64,000 nucleotides of DNA from DATNBU01 sp964476185 (GTDB lineage: Bacteria > Desulfobacterota > Binatia > UBA1149 > CAITLU01), in assembly GCA_964476185.1 (NCBI GenBank), contig CAYYZO010000001.1:44952-108951 (forward strand). The letters run 5' to 3'. Below the pieces are notes generated by a model. That model ran no database searches. It was not told the DNA's origin and worked only from the letters and a program-made list of their open reading frames with translations. Both the position numbers and the translations under genes were made by a program. Of the stretch, positions 16,676 through 25,472 are shown piece after piece; within the stretch, counting starts at the first letter, position 1, and the number at the start of each line of letters is the position of its first letter.

Positions 16676-16857
16676 TCCCCGTTTGCCTCGTATCAGGCCC
16701 CCAGCGGGCTCCTCGACAGCTTATCGCATGAGGCGCGGCGGCTTCCCAGTCGCGCCCTTCGGGTCCGCGCCCCGGGGGCGACGTCCGGCCGGGACGACGC
16801 CCCCGCCGCGCGCTTCCCCGGTGAACGGGGCGACGGCGCCTCGCCGCCGCTGCCCGA

Positions 16858-18264
16858 TCAGTCTCCGGAATGCGGGTCGCGCGGTCGGCGGAAGTCCTCC
16901 CGGCGCAGACCGTGCTGCTTCATCTTGCGGTGCAGCGTCGCGGCATCGACCATCGCGTGCTTCGAGGTCGACGAAATCCCCCCGCGCGCCCGCCGAAGCA
17001 CCGAGGCCAGGTAGTCCCTCTCCGCCCGCTTCAGGAACTCGCGCAGCGGCAACTCGTAGTCCCGCGCCCGGCCGGTGCCGAGGGCGGCGGACGGTGCGCC
17101 CGCGGCGTTCGGCAGGTCGACGTCCTTGATCATCGGGCCGCTCGTCTTGAGGATCGACCGTTCGAGGACGTTGCCGAGTTCGCGCACGTTGCCGGGCCAC
17201 TGGTAGGACATCAGCGCCTGCAGCGCCTTGTTCGAGATGCGCATGCCGCCGCGCTCGCGCGCGTGCGGGTTGTTCTTGAGCATTTCCGTGACCAGCAGCG
17301 GGATGTCCTCGATCCGGTCGCGAAGCGGCGGGATGACGATCGGCACCACGTTGATCCGGTAGAAGAAGTCCTCGCGGATCTCCCCGCTCTTGACCATCGG
17401 CTCGAGGTCCCGGTTGGTGGCCGCGATCACCCGGATGTTGACCTTGACGAGACGGTTGCCGCCGAGCTTCTCGATCTCCCGCTGCTCGAGTACGCGCAGG
17501 AGCTTGAGCTGCATCGACAGCGAGATGCTCTCGATCTCGTCGAGGAACAGCGTGCCGCCGTTGGCGAGCTCGATCTTCCCGATCCGGTCCTGCACCGCGC
17601 CGGTGAACGCGCCACGCTCGTGGCCGAACAACTCGGCTTCGAGCAGCGAATCCGGAAACGCCGCGCAGTTGATCGCGACGAAACGGCCGCTCTTGCGACG
17701 TCCCTGGAAATGCACGGCGCGCGCGGCCAGTTCCTTGCCGGTGCCGGACTCGCCGGTGATCAGCACCGTGGCATCGTTCTGCGACAGGGCCTCGATCGTC
17801 CGGAAGATCTCGTGCATCGCCGGATTACGGCTGACCATGTTCGCGAATGCGTACCGCTCCGAGAGCTGGCTGCGAAGGTAGTTGATCTCGTCGAGCAGGC
17901 GCCGCTTCTCGAGGATCTTCTCCGTCGCGAGCAGGATCTCCTCGCGCTCGAACGGCTTGGTGATGTAGTCGTTGGCCCCCTGTCGTATGGCCTCGACCGC
18001 GCCCTTGATGGACGCGTATCCGGTGACGATGATGACGCCGAGATCGGACCAGCGCTCGTGGACCTGGCGCGTGAGACTCAAACCGTCGGTGCCCGGCATC
18101 TTCAGGTCCACCACGGCGAGCGCGTAGTCGTATTGCTCCAGCAGGCCGAGCGCCTCGGGCGCGTTGCCCGCCGTGTCGACCTCGTAGTGGCGCTCGCGGA
18201 ACAGGTCCTCGAGCTGCCGGCAGATCAGCGGATCGTCGTCGACGACCAGGATGCGTTGGGACAA
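16858..18264 (-). CDS. NtrC-family sigma-54-dependent response regulator
   Basis: A 468-residue response regulator. The receiver domain (1-120) has ILVVDDD, the phospho-acceptor Asp in VVDLKMPGTDG and the conserved Lys in ITKPFE. The AAA+ domain (about 145-375) has Walker A GESGTGKE, the sigma-54 contact motif GAFTGA and FLDEIESISL. The C-terminus ends in a Fis-like helix-turn-helix (about 425-455; DAATLHRKMKQHGLRREDF). It activates sigma-54 promoters when phosphorylated, most likely by the histidine kinase encoded two bases upstream. Its position at the head of the exopolysaccharide region suggests control of that operon, although no -24/-12 site was found by eye. Confidence 0.92.
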   Translation of the reverse strand: MSQRILVVDDDPLICRQLEDLFRERHYEVDTAGNAPEALGLLEQYDYALAVVDLKMPGTDGLSLTRQVHERWSDLGVIIVTGYASIKGAVEAIRQGANDYITKPFEREEILLATEKILEKRRLLDEINYLRSQLSERYAFANMVSRNPAMHEIFRTIEALSQNDATVLITGESGTGKELAARAVHFQGRRKSGRFVAINCAAFPDSLLEAELFGHERGAFTGAVQDRIGKIELANGGTLFLDEIESISLSMQLKLLRVLEQREIEKLGGNRLVKVNIRVIAATNRDLEPMVKSGEIREDFFYRINVVPIVIPPLRDRIEDIPLLVTEMLKNNPHARERGGMRISNKALQALMSYQWPGNVRELGNVLERSILKTSGPMIKDVDLPNAAGAPSAALGTGRARDYELPLREFLKRAERDYLASVLRRARGGISSTSKHAMVDAATLHRKMKQHGLRREDFRRPRDPHSGD

Positions 18265-18266
18265 GG

Positions 18267-18875
18267 TCAGGTCCTCCTCGAGGCGACCGGCAGCCGCAGG
18301 GTCACGGACCCGTTGCCGGCGGAGTCCACTTCGAGCGCCCCCCCGTGCGATTCGGCGATCCGGGACGTCAGGGCGAGTTGGAGAGTGGACGGGAACTGCC
18401 CCGTCCCCTCCGCGCGATGGACGCGAAGCCCGACGGGATCCCCCCCCTCGAGTTCGACGACGACCGGCGAACCCGTGTCACTGCCGTCGACGGCGACGTG
18501 GCACAGGAACGCGAGCGCCTCGGAAATGCGCGCCGGATCGACCTCGACCTCCGAACTGCCGGCCGCGAGGTCCCCGAGCACGCTGACCTCGCGGACGCCG
18601 ACGTGCTGCCGGAGGCTCATCGTCAGGTCCTCCAGCCGTACGCGCAGCCGCCGGAGCTCCAGCGGGCGCAGGAGCGAGAGCGCCCCCCGGATCATCGATT
18701 CGGTTTCCGAGAACGTGTTGCGCAGCCCCTCGAGGAGCTGCGCCGCGTTGGAGTCGGCCGGGTCGAGGGCGTCGCCCAGCAGGTCGAGAAGGTAGTACGA
18801 CCGGTGGAAGCGGTTCGCGAGGTCGTGGGAGACCTCGGAGAGGACCCGCTGCTGGTCGTCGATTGCGATGGACAC
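18267..18875 (-). CDS. short sensorless histidine kinase-like protein
   Basis: A 202-residue protein with an H-box-like start, EVSHDLANRFHRSYYLLDLL (His near residue 17), and a C-terminal region ending AESHGGALEVDSAGNGSVTLRLP, the last strand of a HATPase_c domain. There is no transmembrane or PAS input, and the N and G1 boxes of the ATP-binding domain are not clear, so the ATPase part is degenerate or minimal. It lies two bases upstream of the NtrC-type regulator and should be its partner. It could be a kinase fed by protein interaction, or a phosphotransfer/phosphatase protein. Confidence 0.72.
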   Translation of the reverse strand: MSIAIDDQQRVLSEVSHDLANRFHRSYYLLDLLGDALDPADSNAAQLLEGLRNTFSETESMIRGALSLLRPLELRRLRVRLEDLTMSLRQHVGVREVSVLGDLAAGSSEVEVDPARISEALAFLCHVAVDGSDTGSPVVVELEGGDPVGLRVHRAEGTGQFPSTLQLALTSRIAESHGGALEVDSAGNGSVTLRLPVASRRT

Positions 18876-19067
18876 GTCCGCTGCGCCTCCGGCATCGGGA
18901 GACGACCCGGCGATCCGCGTCCCCCGAAAGCGTGCAAGGCTGCGAGGTCCGCGCCGCGGACCTTGCAGGCTTGCGTCGCATACAGCCCGGATTCTGGCAG
19001 CTTTGCAAGTTGGAAACTGCCACGGACTGCGGCCGCCGCCCCGGCATGGGGCGGCGGCCGAGGCTCG

Positions 19068-19430
19068 TCAGTGACTCGTGTCCGCTTCGGTCAGGATCCG
19101 CTCGCGGAGCGCAGTCGGATCGAGCGCCAGGGCCTCGCAGACGTTGTTGAACGAGAACGGCGAGTCCCAGTCCTCGCTGCTCAGCCAGAACGCGGCCTGG
19201 CGGCGCAGGATCCTCGGGTTCTCGCGGGGAGCCTTGAGCTTGCCGGCGTAGCACGCGATCGCGTCCTCGAGCACGGCCAGCATCAGCGCGCGCTCCGGCG
19301 TGCGCTCCTGGGTTTCCTCGGAAAGGGCGCGCTCGCCGCGCGACGAAAAGAACGATCGCGGTCGCGTGCGCGAGAACCGCGTCTTCGGCTGCCCCGTCGT
19401 CGAACCCTGCTTGTCGTGTGCCTTCCTCAT
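19068..19430 (-). CDS. conserved hypothetical small protein
   Basis: A 120-residue soluble protein. The first 45 residues are Lys/Arg/Ser/Thr-rich and probably disordered; the rest has a folded pattern with ERTPERALMLAVLEDAIACY and DWDSPFSFNNVCEALALDP. From memory, proteins with the RALMLAVLEDAI and PFSFxNVCEALGLDP signatures recur in deltaproteobacterial-type genomes without assigned function. The second half has the look of a small helical, possibly DNA-binding, domain; that is inference. I start at the ATG at 19430, preceded by a purine-rich AGGAGGAAGCGGAG stretch; a longer frame to 19496 is possible. Confidence 0.6.
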   Translation of the reverse strand: MRKAHDKQGSTTGQPKTRFSRTRPRSFFSSRGERALSEETQERTPERALMLAVLEDAIACYAGKLKAPRENPRILRRQAAFWLSSEDWDSPFSFNNVCEALALDPTALRERILTEADTSH

Positions 19431-19555
19431 CTCCGCTTCCTCCTCGTGTTCGGCCTCGGCGTGCCGTCGCGACGGAAGAAGCAAGGCCGAAGCCACCAGG
19501 AGAGCGGCGAGAAAGTGTTTGTAAATCGAGGTTTTGCCGGCAGGTCGCGCGCCGC

Positions 19556-19597
19556 GGCCGTACGGATTCGTACGAAGTCGAACGAATCCGTACGGCC
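19556..19597. repeat. 16-base perfect inverted repeat (hairpin) with partial third copy
   Basis: Arms at 19556-19571 and 19582-19597 (GGCCGTACGGATTCGT and its exact complement) flank a 10-base loop. A near-identical copy of the right arm, with one mismatch, follows at 19604-19621. It lies between the methylsuccinyl-CoA dehydrogenase stop and the small hypothetical gene, both on the minus strand. It could be a terminator lacking a strong T-run, a REP-like element or an operator. Confidence 0.7.
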
Positions 19598-19637
19598 CGG
19601 CCCGAACGAATCGGTACGGCCGGACCCCTTGCCGGGC

Positions 19638-21293
19638 TCAGGCCAGCAGCTGGCGGGCGATGACCTTCAGCTCGAGGATCGGTTTCACGCCCTCGAAGAT
19701 CGGCAGGACCGTCGCGTCGACGACGTAGCGCGAGATCGGGTACTCCTCGGCGTACCCCCACCCGCCGTGCACGAGCTGGCCTTCCTGCGTGACCGCGACC
19801 GCGACGTCGCACGTCAGCAGCTTGGCCATCGCCGGCTCGAGCGAGATCGTCTCGTCCACGTCCATCGCGCGAGCCGCCTTGTACGAGAGCTGGCGCGAGA
19901 CCTGGGTGTACGTCGCCATGCGACCGATCTTGTATTGGGTGAGCTGGAAGTCGATGAGCGGGCTGCCGAACTGCTTGCGGTCGAGCGAGTAGCCGGCCGC
20001 CGCCTCGAGCGCGGCCTGCGCGAGGCCGGTCGCTCGGCCGGCGGTCTGCATGCGGCCCGCCGCGAAGCCGTTCATCTGCAGGTAGAAGCCCTTGTTCAGC
20101 CCCTTCTCGCCGCCGATCAGGTTCTCGGCCGGCACGAAGTAGTTCTCGAACGCGAGCGTGTACGAGTGCATGCCGCGATACCCGGGCGTCGCGTCGGCCT
20201 TGCCCGACAGCGTGCCGCCGGTCGGCTGGCGCATCTCGAACTCGTGGCCCGGGAACGGATCCTTCTCGACGATGAACAGCGACAGCCCGCGTGCGCCCGA
20301 CTTCAGGTCGGGATCCGTGCGCGCCAGCAGCGCGAGGACGTTGGCGCGCCCCGCGAACGTGCACCAGGCCTTGGCGCCGTTGATCAGGTAGCCCTTCCTG
20401 CCTCCGACTTCGGCAGCTTCGGCGCGGCACGCCACCGAGGCGACGTCCGAGCCCGTGTTCGGCTCGGTGACCGAGATGCCGACCATCAGTTCGCCGGCGC
20501 TCACCGGGGCGAGCCACTTCTTCTTCTGCTCCTCGGTGCCGCCCTTGAGAAGGGCCTTGGTCAGGATCTCCGGCCGCGTGATCAGGGATCCGGCCGCGGC
20601 CAGCGAGACGCGCGACAACTCTTCCGTCGTGACGACCATCGCGAGGTTGCCCATGCCGAGGCCGCCGTACTCCTCGGGAGCCGACATGCCGAAGTAGCCC
20701 ATGCCGGCCATGGCCTCGATCAGCGAATCGGGAACGAGCTCGTCGTGGCGATGGATGCGCTCGGCGAGCGGGGCGACCTCCTTTTGCGCGAAGCCGCGCA
20801 CGGAGTCGCGCACCATCACGACGTCCTCTTCCGGCAGCCATGCGTTGTGGGCGCCGCGCTGCGCCGCCACCGTGCGGCCGATCGCGCGCACGCGGTCCTC
20901 GCTCGCGCACAGGCGAATGCGGTCGCGCGCGGCGGCCGAGCCGAGCGTGCGATCGAAGAGCCCGTCGGGCAGGTCGAAGTCGGCAGCGGCGGCGACGTAC
21001 TGGCCGCTGATCTTCGCGGCGGTTTCGCCGGCGAACACGGCGGCCTCGTCGAGGAACAACGCGGCTTCGCCGCCGGACGCCGCCTCGGCGTACTCGAGCA
21101 TGGCCTTGGCCGCGAGCACTTCGGTGGCCGCGTAGGCGACCCGTTCCGAGTGCACCTGCCAGTCGTCGATCTTCTTGCCGCCGTCCGTGCGCCGCGACGC
21201 CGACTCGACCGCCGCACGAACCACTTCGTCGATGTCGGCGACCAGCGCCGCGACATCCGCCACCGAAACCTTACCGGCTTCCCTCTCGCTCAT
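19638..21293 (-). CDS. mcd: (2S)-methylsuccinyl-CoA dehydrogenase
   Basis: A 551-residue flavoprotein acyl-CoA dehydrogenase. The roughly 160-residue N-terminal extension and total length set it apart from ordinary acyl-CoA dehydrogenases (about 380-400) and match Mcd of the ethylmalonyl-CoA pathway, which oxidises (2S)-methylsuccinyl-CoA to mesaconyl-CoA. The core carries ISVTEPNTGSDVAS (FAD/substrate region), HGGWGYAEEYPISRYVVDA and a likely catalytic Glu in LPIFEGVKPI. ATG start at 21293. The gene is divergent from the LLM oxidoreductase and 3 kb from a CitE-like lyase. The assignment rests on size and family pattern; mesaconase and ethylmalonyl-CoA mutase genes are not in the window. Confidence 0.82.
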   Translation of the reverse strand: MSEREAGKVSVADVAALVADIDEVVRAAVESASRRTDGGKKIDDWQVHSERVAYAATEVLAAKAMLEYAEAASGGEAALFLDEAAVFAGETAAKISGQYVAAAADFDLPDGLFDRTLGSAAARDRIRLCASEDRVRAIGRTVAAQRGAHNAWLPEEDVVMVRDSVRGFAQKEVAPLAERIHRHDELVPDSLIEAMAGMGYFGMSAPEEYGGLGMGNLAMVVTTEELSRVSLAAAGSLITRPEILTKALLKGGTEEQKKKWLAPVSAGELMVGISVTEPNTGSDVASVACRAEAAEVGGRKGYLINGAKAWCTFAGRANVLALLARTDPDLKSGARGLSLFIVEKDPFPGHEFEMRQPTGGTLSGKADATPGYRGMHSYTLAFENYFVPAENLIGGEKGLNKGFYLQMNGFAAGRMQTAGRATGLAQAALEAAAGYSLDRKQFGSPLIDFQLTQYKIGRMATYTQVSRQLSYKAARAMDVDETISLEPAMAKLLTCDVAVAVTQEGQLVHGGWGYAEEYPISRYVVDATVLPIFEGVKPILELKVIARQLLA

Positions 21294-21484
21294 GTCGACT
21301 GCTCCTCAGGAAAAACGCGCTTCATGATGAAGCGGCGCGGCAACGTCTACGGTCGGTCTGTCCCGGTGTCAACGACCGGAAACGCAGGCCGACACCGGCA
21401 GGAAAAGCCGTGCGGGATCCGTTGATTCCCCGTGAATCGCGTGGGAAGGAACCGTTGAACGCGAGCCTCGGGAGCGCAGAGCTT

Positions 21485-22612
21485 ATGGGACGTATTACCG
21501 TCGGTTACCAGGATGCATGCCTTCACCCGCTCTGGCTCACCAACGCGGGACTCCGCCTTGCCAGGTTGATGGGAGCGGAGTCCCTGTGGCTGCCCGATCA
21601 CTACATGGGCTTCATCCCGACGTCGCTCGTCTGGAAGCCCGAGGTCACCCCGGCGGCGAAGGTCGTGCACTCGCCCGACGGATTCTTCGACCCGCTGCAG
21701 ATCCTGGCCGTCGCGGCGAGCCGCATGCGGGGCGTCGACGTCGGCACGGCGGTCACCGAGGCCTACCGACGCCATCCGATGTCGCTCGCGCAGTCGTTCG
21801 TGACGCTGGACCACATCTCGAAGGGCCACGCGATCCTCGGCATCGGCAACGGCGAGCGCGAGAACGTCGAGCCGTACGGCCTGCCCTGGGGCAAGCAGGT
21901 TGCCCGCCTCGAGGAAGCCCTCGAGATCATCCGCCTGCTGTGGTCTAGCGCCGGCCGGCCCGTCACGTTCGACGGCCGTTTCTGGAAGCTGAAGGACGCG
22001 ATCTTCGACCTGCCCCTCTACGACGGGAAGCCGCCCCGCATCTGGATCGCCTCCCACGCGCCGCGCATGCTCGAACTGACGGGCCGCTTCGGCGACGGCT
22101 GGCTGCCGACCCTGCGATCGACGCCGGAGGAGTACGCCCGGCGGCTTCGAACGATCCTCGACGCCGGCCGGGCCGCCGGCCGACCGATGGACCGCTTCGT
22201 GCCGTGCCAGATGATGCTCGTGGCCCTCGGCGACAGCCGCGACCAGATCGTCGAGATCGCGATGAAGAGCAGGATGGGCGCCGCGATGGCGTTGCTCGCG
22301 CCCGACGCCGCGTGGAAGGCCCAGGGCAAGACCCACCCGCTCGGCGACGGGTTCGGCGGATTCTACGACATCGTGCCCCCCAGGCTCACGGCGGAGCACG
22401 TCGACGCCGCCGCGCGGGAGATGACTCCGGAGTTGCTGCTCACGTCGATGTACGCGGGCAGTCCAGCCGAGATCCGCGACGAGATCGCCCCGATCGTCGC
22501 GGCCGGCGCCCGCCACATCATCGTCTCCAACATCGGGGGCAGCCTGACCGGCGGTGGCCCGAAGGACCTGCTGCGACTCGGGAGCCTGATCCGCAAGCTG
22601 CGCCGCCTCTGA
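21485..22612 (+). CDS. LLM class flavin-dependent oxidoreductase (F420- or FMN-type)
   Basis: A 375-residue luciferase-like TIM-barrel protein. Motifs include ESLWLPDHYMGF near the N-terminus, VDVGTAVTEAYRRHP, LDHISKGHAILGIGNGERENVEPYG and a C-terminal IIVSNIGG. The pattern resembles F420-dependent enzymes such as methylene-tetrahydromethanopterin reductase and mycobacterial phthiodiolone ketoreductase. Substrate and cofactor are uncertain. I start at the ATG at 21485, with GGAG eleven bases upstream; the frame extends 25 codons further without a better start. Divergent from mcd. Confidence 0.82.
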   Translation: MGRITVGYQDACLHPLWLTNAGLRLARLMGAESLWLPDHYMGFIPTSLVWKPEVTPAAKVVHSPDGFFDPLQILAVAASRMRGVDVGTAVTEAYRRHPMSLAQSFVTLDHISKGHAILGIGNGERENVEPYGLPWGKQVARLEEALEIIRLLWSSAGRPVTFDGRFWKLKDAIFDLPLYDGKPPRIWIASHAPRMLELTGRFGDGWLPTLRSTPEEYARRLRTILDAGRAAGRPMDRFVPCQMMLVALGDSRDQIVEIAMKSRMGAAMALLAPDAAWKAQGKTHPLGDGFGGFYDIVPPRLTAEHVDAAAREMTPELLLTSMYAGSPAEIRDEIAPIVAAGARHIIVSNIGGSLTGGGPKDLLRLGSLIRKLRRL

Positions 22613-22772
22613 CCGCGCGGCGACGGTGCGCGCGGGCGTCGTGCCGGCCGGTCGAAGCTTTCGCGCAGGGTTCGGCCGTGTTATGCCTGCGGACTCTCGT
22701 GCCGCTCGCCTTCGTCGACCGGGCGCGCTTCCGCACGAACCCGAATTGCCGCAGGAGCCCCGAGGAGTTTCG

Positions 22773-23423
22773 ATGATGTTCCCCATCCTTCCGACCCGTT
22801 GCCTCCGAACGTCCTCTGCCGTCGCCGCCGCCGCTCTGCTCGTGGCGTTGTCAGGCGGCTGCGCCAAGAGCCCTGAAAAGGCGGGCGCCCCGACGGGCGA
22901 AGCGCAGGCCGTCTCCGGCCCCGTGGTCGTCATCGAGACCAACAAGGGCAACATCGAGGTCGAGCTCTTCCCGGACAAGGCGCCGGCAACCGTCGAGAAC
23001 TTCCTTCAGTACGTCGACGCCGGGCACTACGACGGCACCATCTTCCACCGCGTCATCAAGGACTTCATGATCCAGGGCGGCGGCTTCACGCCGGACGGCC
23101 AGCAGAAGCCGACCAAGCCCCCGGTCAAGAACGAAGCCAACAACGGCCTGAAGAACACGCGCGGCACGCTCGCGATGGCGCGCACGGCGGTCGTCGACTC
23201 GGCCACCTCGCAGTTCTTCATCAACCACGCCGACAACGCCTTCCTCGACTTCAAGAACGAGACGCCGCAGGGCTACGGCTACTGCGTCTTCGGCAAGGTC
23301 ACCTCCGGCATGGACGTGGTCGACGTGATCGCGAACTCGCCGAAGAGCGGGAAGACGCCCGGCGTGTTCCAGGACAGGCCGAGCGAGGAAGTCCTCATCG
23401 TCTCGATCAAGAAGAAGGGCTGA
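22773..23423 (+). CDS. peptidylprolyl isomerase, cyclophilin type, lipoprotein
   Basis: A 216-residue secreted cyclophilin. The N-terminus has a hydrophobic signal ending in lipobox LSGGC, so it is probably an envelope lipoprotein. The cyclophilin domain runs from about residue 48: IETNKGNIEVELFPDKAPATVENF, the active-site FHRVIKDFMIQGG, RGTLAMART and SQFFINHADN. It catalyses prolyl cis-trans isomerisation during folding of exported proteins. ATG start at 22773 with GAGGAG six bases upstream. It precedes metF by 20 bases, an arrangement without obvious functional logic. Confidence 0.93.
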   Translation: MMFPILPTRCLRTSSAVAAAALLVALSGGCAKSPEKAGAPTGEAQAVSGPVVVIETNKGNIEVELFPDKAPATVENFLQYVDAGHYDGTIFHRVIKDFMIQGGGFTPDGQQKPTKPPVKNEANNGLKNTRGTLAMARTAVVDSATSQFFINHADNAFLDFKNETPQGYGYCVFGKVTSGMDVVDVIANSPKSGKTPGVFQDRPSEEVLIVSIKKKG

Positions 23424-23443
23424 GGCCCGCGGGCCCCATTCAC

Positions 23444-24310
23444 ATGCACATCGCTTCCCTGCTCGGGCGCGGGGAGCCGGTTTTTTCCTTCGAGTTCTTC
23501 CCTCCGAAGACCGAGGCCGGCGACCGCGCACTCCTCGCGACGCTCGCCGAACTGCGGCCGCTGCGCCCCGACTTCGTCTCCGTCACCTACGGCGCGGGCG
23601 GCAGCACGCGCGACCGCACCGTCGAGCTCGTCTCGTACATTCGCCGCGACCTCGGCATCGAGGCAATGGCGCACCTGACCTGCGTCGGAGCGTCGCGCCA
23701 GGAGCTCGGCGCCGTGCTCGACCGCCTCGAGGCGGCGGGCGTCGAGAACGTGATCGCGCTCCGCGGCGATCCCCCGGTCGGCGACGACGCGTTCCGCCCG
23801 CACCCGCAAGGCCTGACGTTCGCGACCGAACTCGTCGCCCTGATCCGTTCGCAGCGGCGGCCCTTCTGCGTCGCCGCGGCCTGCTACCCCGAGAAGCACG
23901 TCGAGGCGGTTTCGTTCGACGCCGACCTCTCGCACCTTCGCGAGAAGGTCGACGCCGGCGTCGACTTCCTGATCACGCAGCTGTTCTTCGACAACGGCGT
24001 GTACTTCGACTTCGTGCGCAAGGCGCGGGAGGCGGGCATCACGGTCCCGATCGTCGCCGGGATCATGCCGATCACGAACCTCTCGCAGATCGAGCGATTC
24101 ACGCAGCGCTGCGGCGCGACGATCCCGAAGGCCCTGCACGCCAGGCTCGAGCCGCATCGCGAGGACCCCGACCGGGTCGAGGCCCTCAGCGTCGAGGCGA
24201 CGATCGCGCAGTGCCGCGAACTGATCGACGCCGGCGTTCCGGGCGTGCACTTCTACACGCTGAACCGCTCACGGGCGACGCGCGACATCCTCGTCGCGCT
24301 GCGCCGCTGA
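23444..24310 (+). CDS. metF: methylenetetrahydrofolate reductase
   Basis: A 288-residue TIM-barrel flavoprotein that reduces 5,10-methylene-THF to 5-methyl-THF for methionine synthesis and C1 metabolism. Family motifs: FSFEFFPPKTEAG with the conserved Glu, FVSVTYGAGGSTRDRT, NVIALRGDPP, AACYPEKH and FITQLFFDN. Length is typical of bacterial MetF. Alongside the possible serine-cycle genes elsewhere in the window it could serve C1 assimilation, but it is a housekeeping gene in most bacteria. ATG at 23444. Confidence 0.95.
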   Translation: MHIASLLGRGEPVFSFEFFPPKTEAGDRALLATLAELRPLRPDFVSVTYGAGGSTRDRTVELVSYIRRDLGIEAMAHLTCVGASRQELGAVLDRLEAAGVENVIALRGDPPVGDDAFRPHPQGLTFATELVALIRSQRRPFCVAAACYPEKHVEAVSFDADLSHLREKVDAGVDFLITQLFFDNGVYFDFVRKAREAGITVPIVAGIMPITNLSQIERFTQRCGATIPKALHARLEPHREDPDRVEALSVEATIAQCRELIDAGVPGVHFYTLNRSRATRDILVALRR

Positions 24311-24444
24311 CCGGCCGCGTCGACGCCGATTCTCCCGCCGCGCAGGCTCCGGCAAGGCTTGACTGCGACGCCTTCCCGGACCAGATTCCGCGCGCCGAAC
24401 GCGCAGAACCGCCTCGGCGCAGCGAGGAGTCCGGACATCCCGAC

Positions 24445-25437
24445 ATGAGCACCCCGATCCATCCGAACGACGCCCTGTTCTCGGGCGAGAAGCGCTTCCC
24501 GATCATCAACGTCTGCGAGCACTTCGCGGGCAGCGAGGCCCTGATCACGAAGGCCATGAAGCTGCAGTCGACGCTCCACGGCATCTTCGACGTGTCGATG
24601 GACTGCGAGGACGGCGCGAAGCAGGGCGAGGAAAAGCAGCACGCCGAGATGGTCGTGGACATGGCCAGGTCGGAGCTCAACAAGTTCCGGCGGGCCGGGG
24701 TCCGCATCCACGACTGCGACAACAAGTGGTGGCGGCAGGACGTCGACATCCTCGTCGCGGGCGCCGGCAACGAACTCGCCTACATCACGATCCCGAAGCC
24801 GACCCGCGTCGAGCAGGCCGCGGAGCAGATCGCGTACATCCAGGAAGTCACGAAACGCGTCGGGCTGAAGCGCGAGATCCCGATCCACGTGCTGATCGAG
24901 ACGCACGGCGCGGTGCGCGACGCCTACGAGATCGCGGCCCTGCCCTGGGTCGAGGTGCTCGACTTCGGGCTGATGGACTTCGTCTCGGGCTTCCACGGCG
25001 CGATCCCGTCGTCGTGCATGCGCACGCCCGGCCAGTTCGAGCACCACGCGATCGCCTACGCGAAGACGCGCGTCGTCAGCGCGGCGATGTGCAGCGGCGT
25101 CGTCCCCGCCCACAACGTCACGCTCGACCTGAAGAGTCCCTACGCGGCCTTCGAGGATGCCCGCCGCGCCCGCGACGAGTTCGGCTTCCTGCGGCAGTGG
25201 TCGATCTACCCCACGCAGATCCAGCCGATCGTCGACGCCCTGAAGCCCGAGACCAGGGAGATCGAGGACGCCGTCGCCATCCTGATCGCCGCGCAGGACA
25301 AGAACTGGGGGCCGACGCAGTACGCGGGGCACCTGCACGATCGCGCGACGTACCGCTACTACTGGGAAGTCGTCCGCAAGGCCCGCCTGACCGGCGCCAA
25401 GCTTCCCGCCGAGGCCGAGAAGCGCTGGTTCCACTGA
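24445..25437 (+). CDS. HpcH/HpaI (CitE-like) aldolase/lyase family protein
   Basis: A 330-residue TIM-barrel lyase of the CitE/malyl-CoA lyase superfamily. Signature regions: FDVSMDCEDGAKQGEE (metal-binding acidic segment), YITIPKPTRVEQAAEQI, HVLIETHGAVRDAYEIA (conserved Glu) and VLDFGLMDFVSGFHGA. It is not the canonical malyl-CoA lyase, which is encoded separately at 42812-43861, so it probably cleaves or hydrolyses another 3-hydroxyacyl-CoA or acts as a CoA-ester lyase paralogue. ATG at 24445 with AGGAG about 16 bases upstream. It sits in a metabolic stretch with metF and mcd. Confidence 0.8.
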   Translation: MSTPIHPNDALFSGEKRFPIINVCEHFAGSEALITKAMKLQSTLHGIFDVSMDCEDGAKQGEEKQHAEMVVDMARSELNKFRRAGVRIHDCDNKWWRQDVDILVAGAGNELAYITIPKPTRVEQAAEQIAYIQEVTKRVGLKREIPIHVLIETHGAVRDAYEIAALPWVEVLDFGLMDFVSGFHGAIPSSCMRTPGQFEHHAIAYAKTRVVSAAMCSGVVPAHNVTLDLKSPYAAFEDARRARDEFGFLRQWSIYPTQIQPIVDALKPETREIEDAVAILIAAQDKNWGPTQYAGHLHDRATYRYYWEVVRKARLTGAKLPAEAEKRWFH

Positions 25438-25472
25438 ACGACAGGCTGCGCACGCTGTGGCGCGGGGATCCG

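Noticed and set aside
16858..18264. Exosortase (PEP-CTERM) system
   Set aside because: The ATPase, HprK-like kinase and NtrC-type regulator are reminiscent of it, but no exosortase and no PEP-CTERM tail protein is visible; the receiver sequence is also not PrsR-like.
18345..21425. 1026-codon plus-strand open frame
   Set aside because: Antisense to the mini kinase and methylsuccinyl-CoA dehydrogenase; no signal, domain or ribosome site.
24445..25437. Second true malyl-CoA lyase
   Set aside because: Motifs differ from the Mcl group, which is matched well by 42812-43861; kept as a CitE-like protein of unknown substrate.
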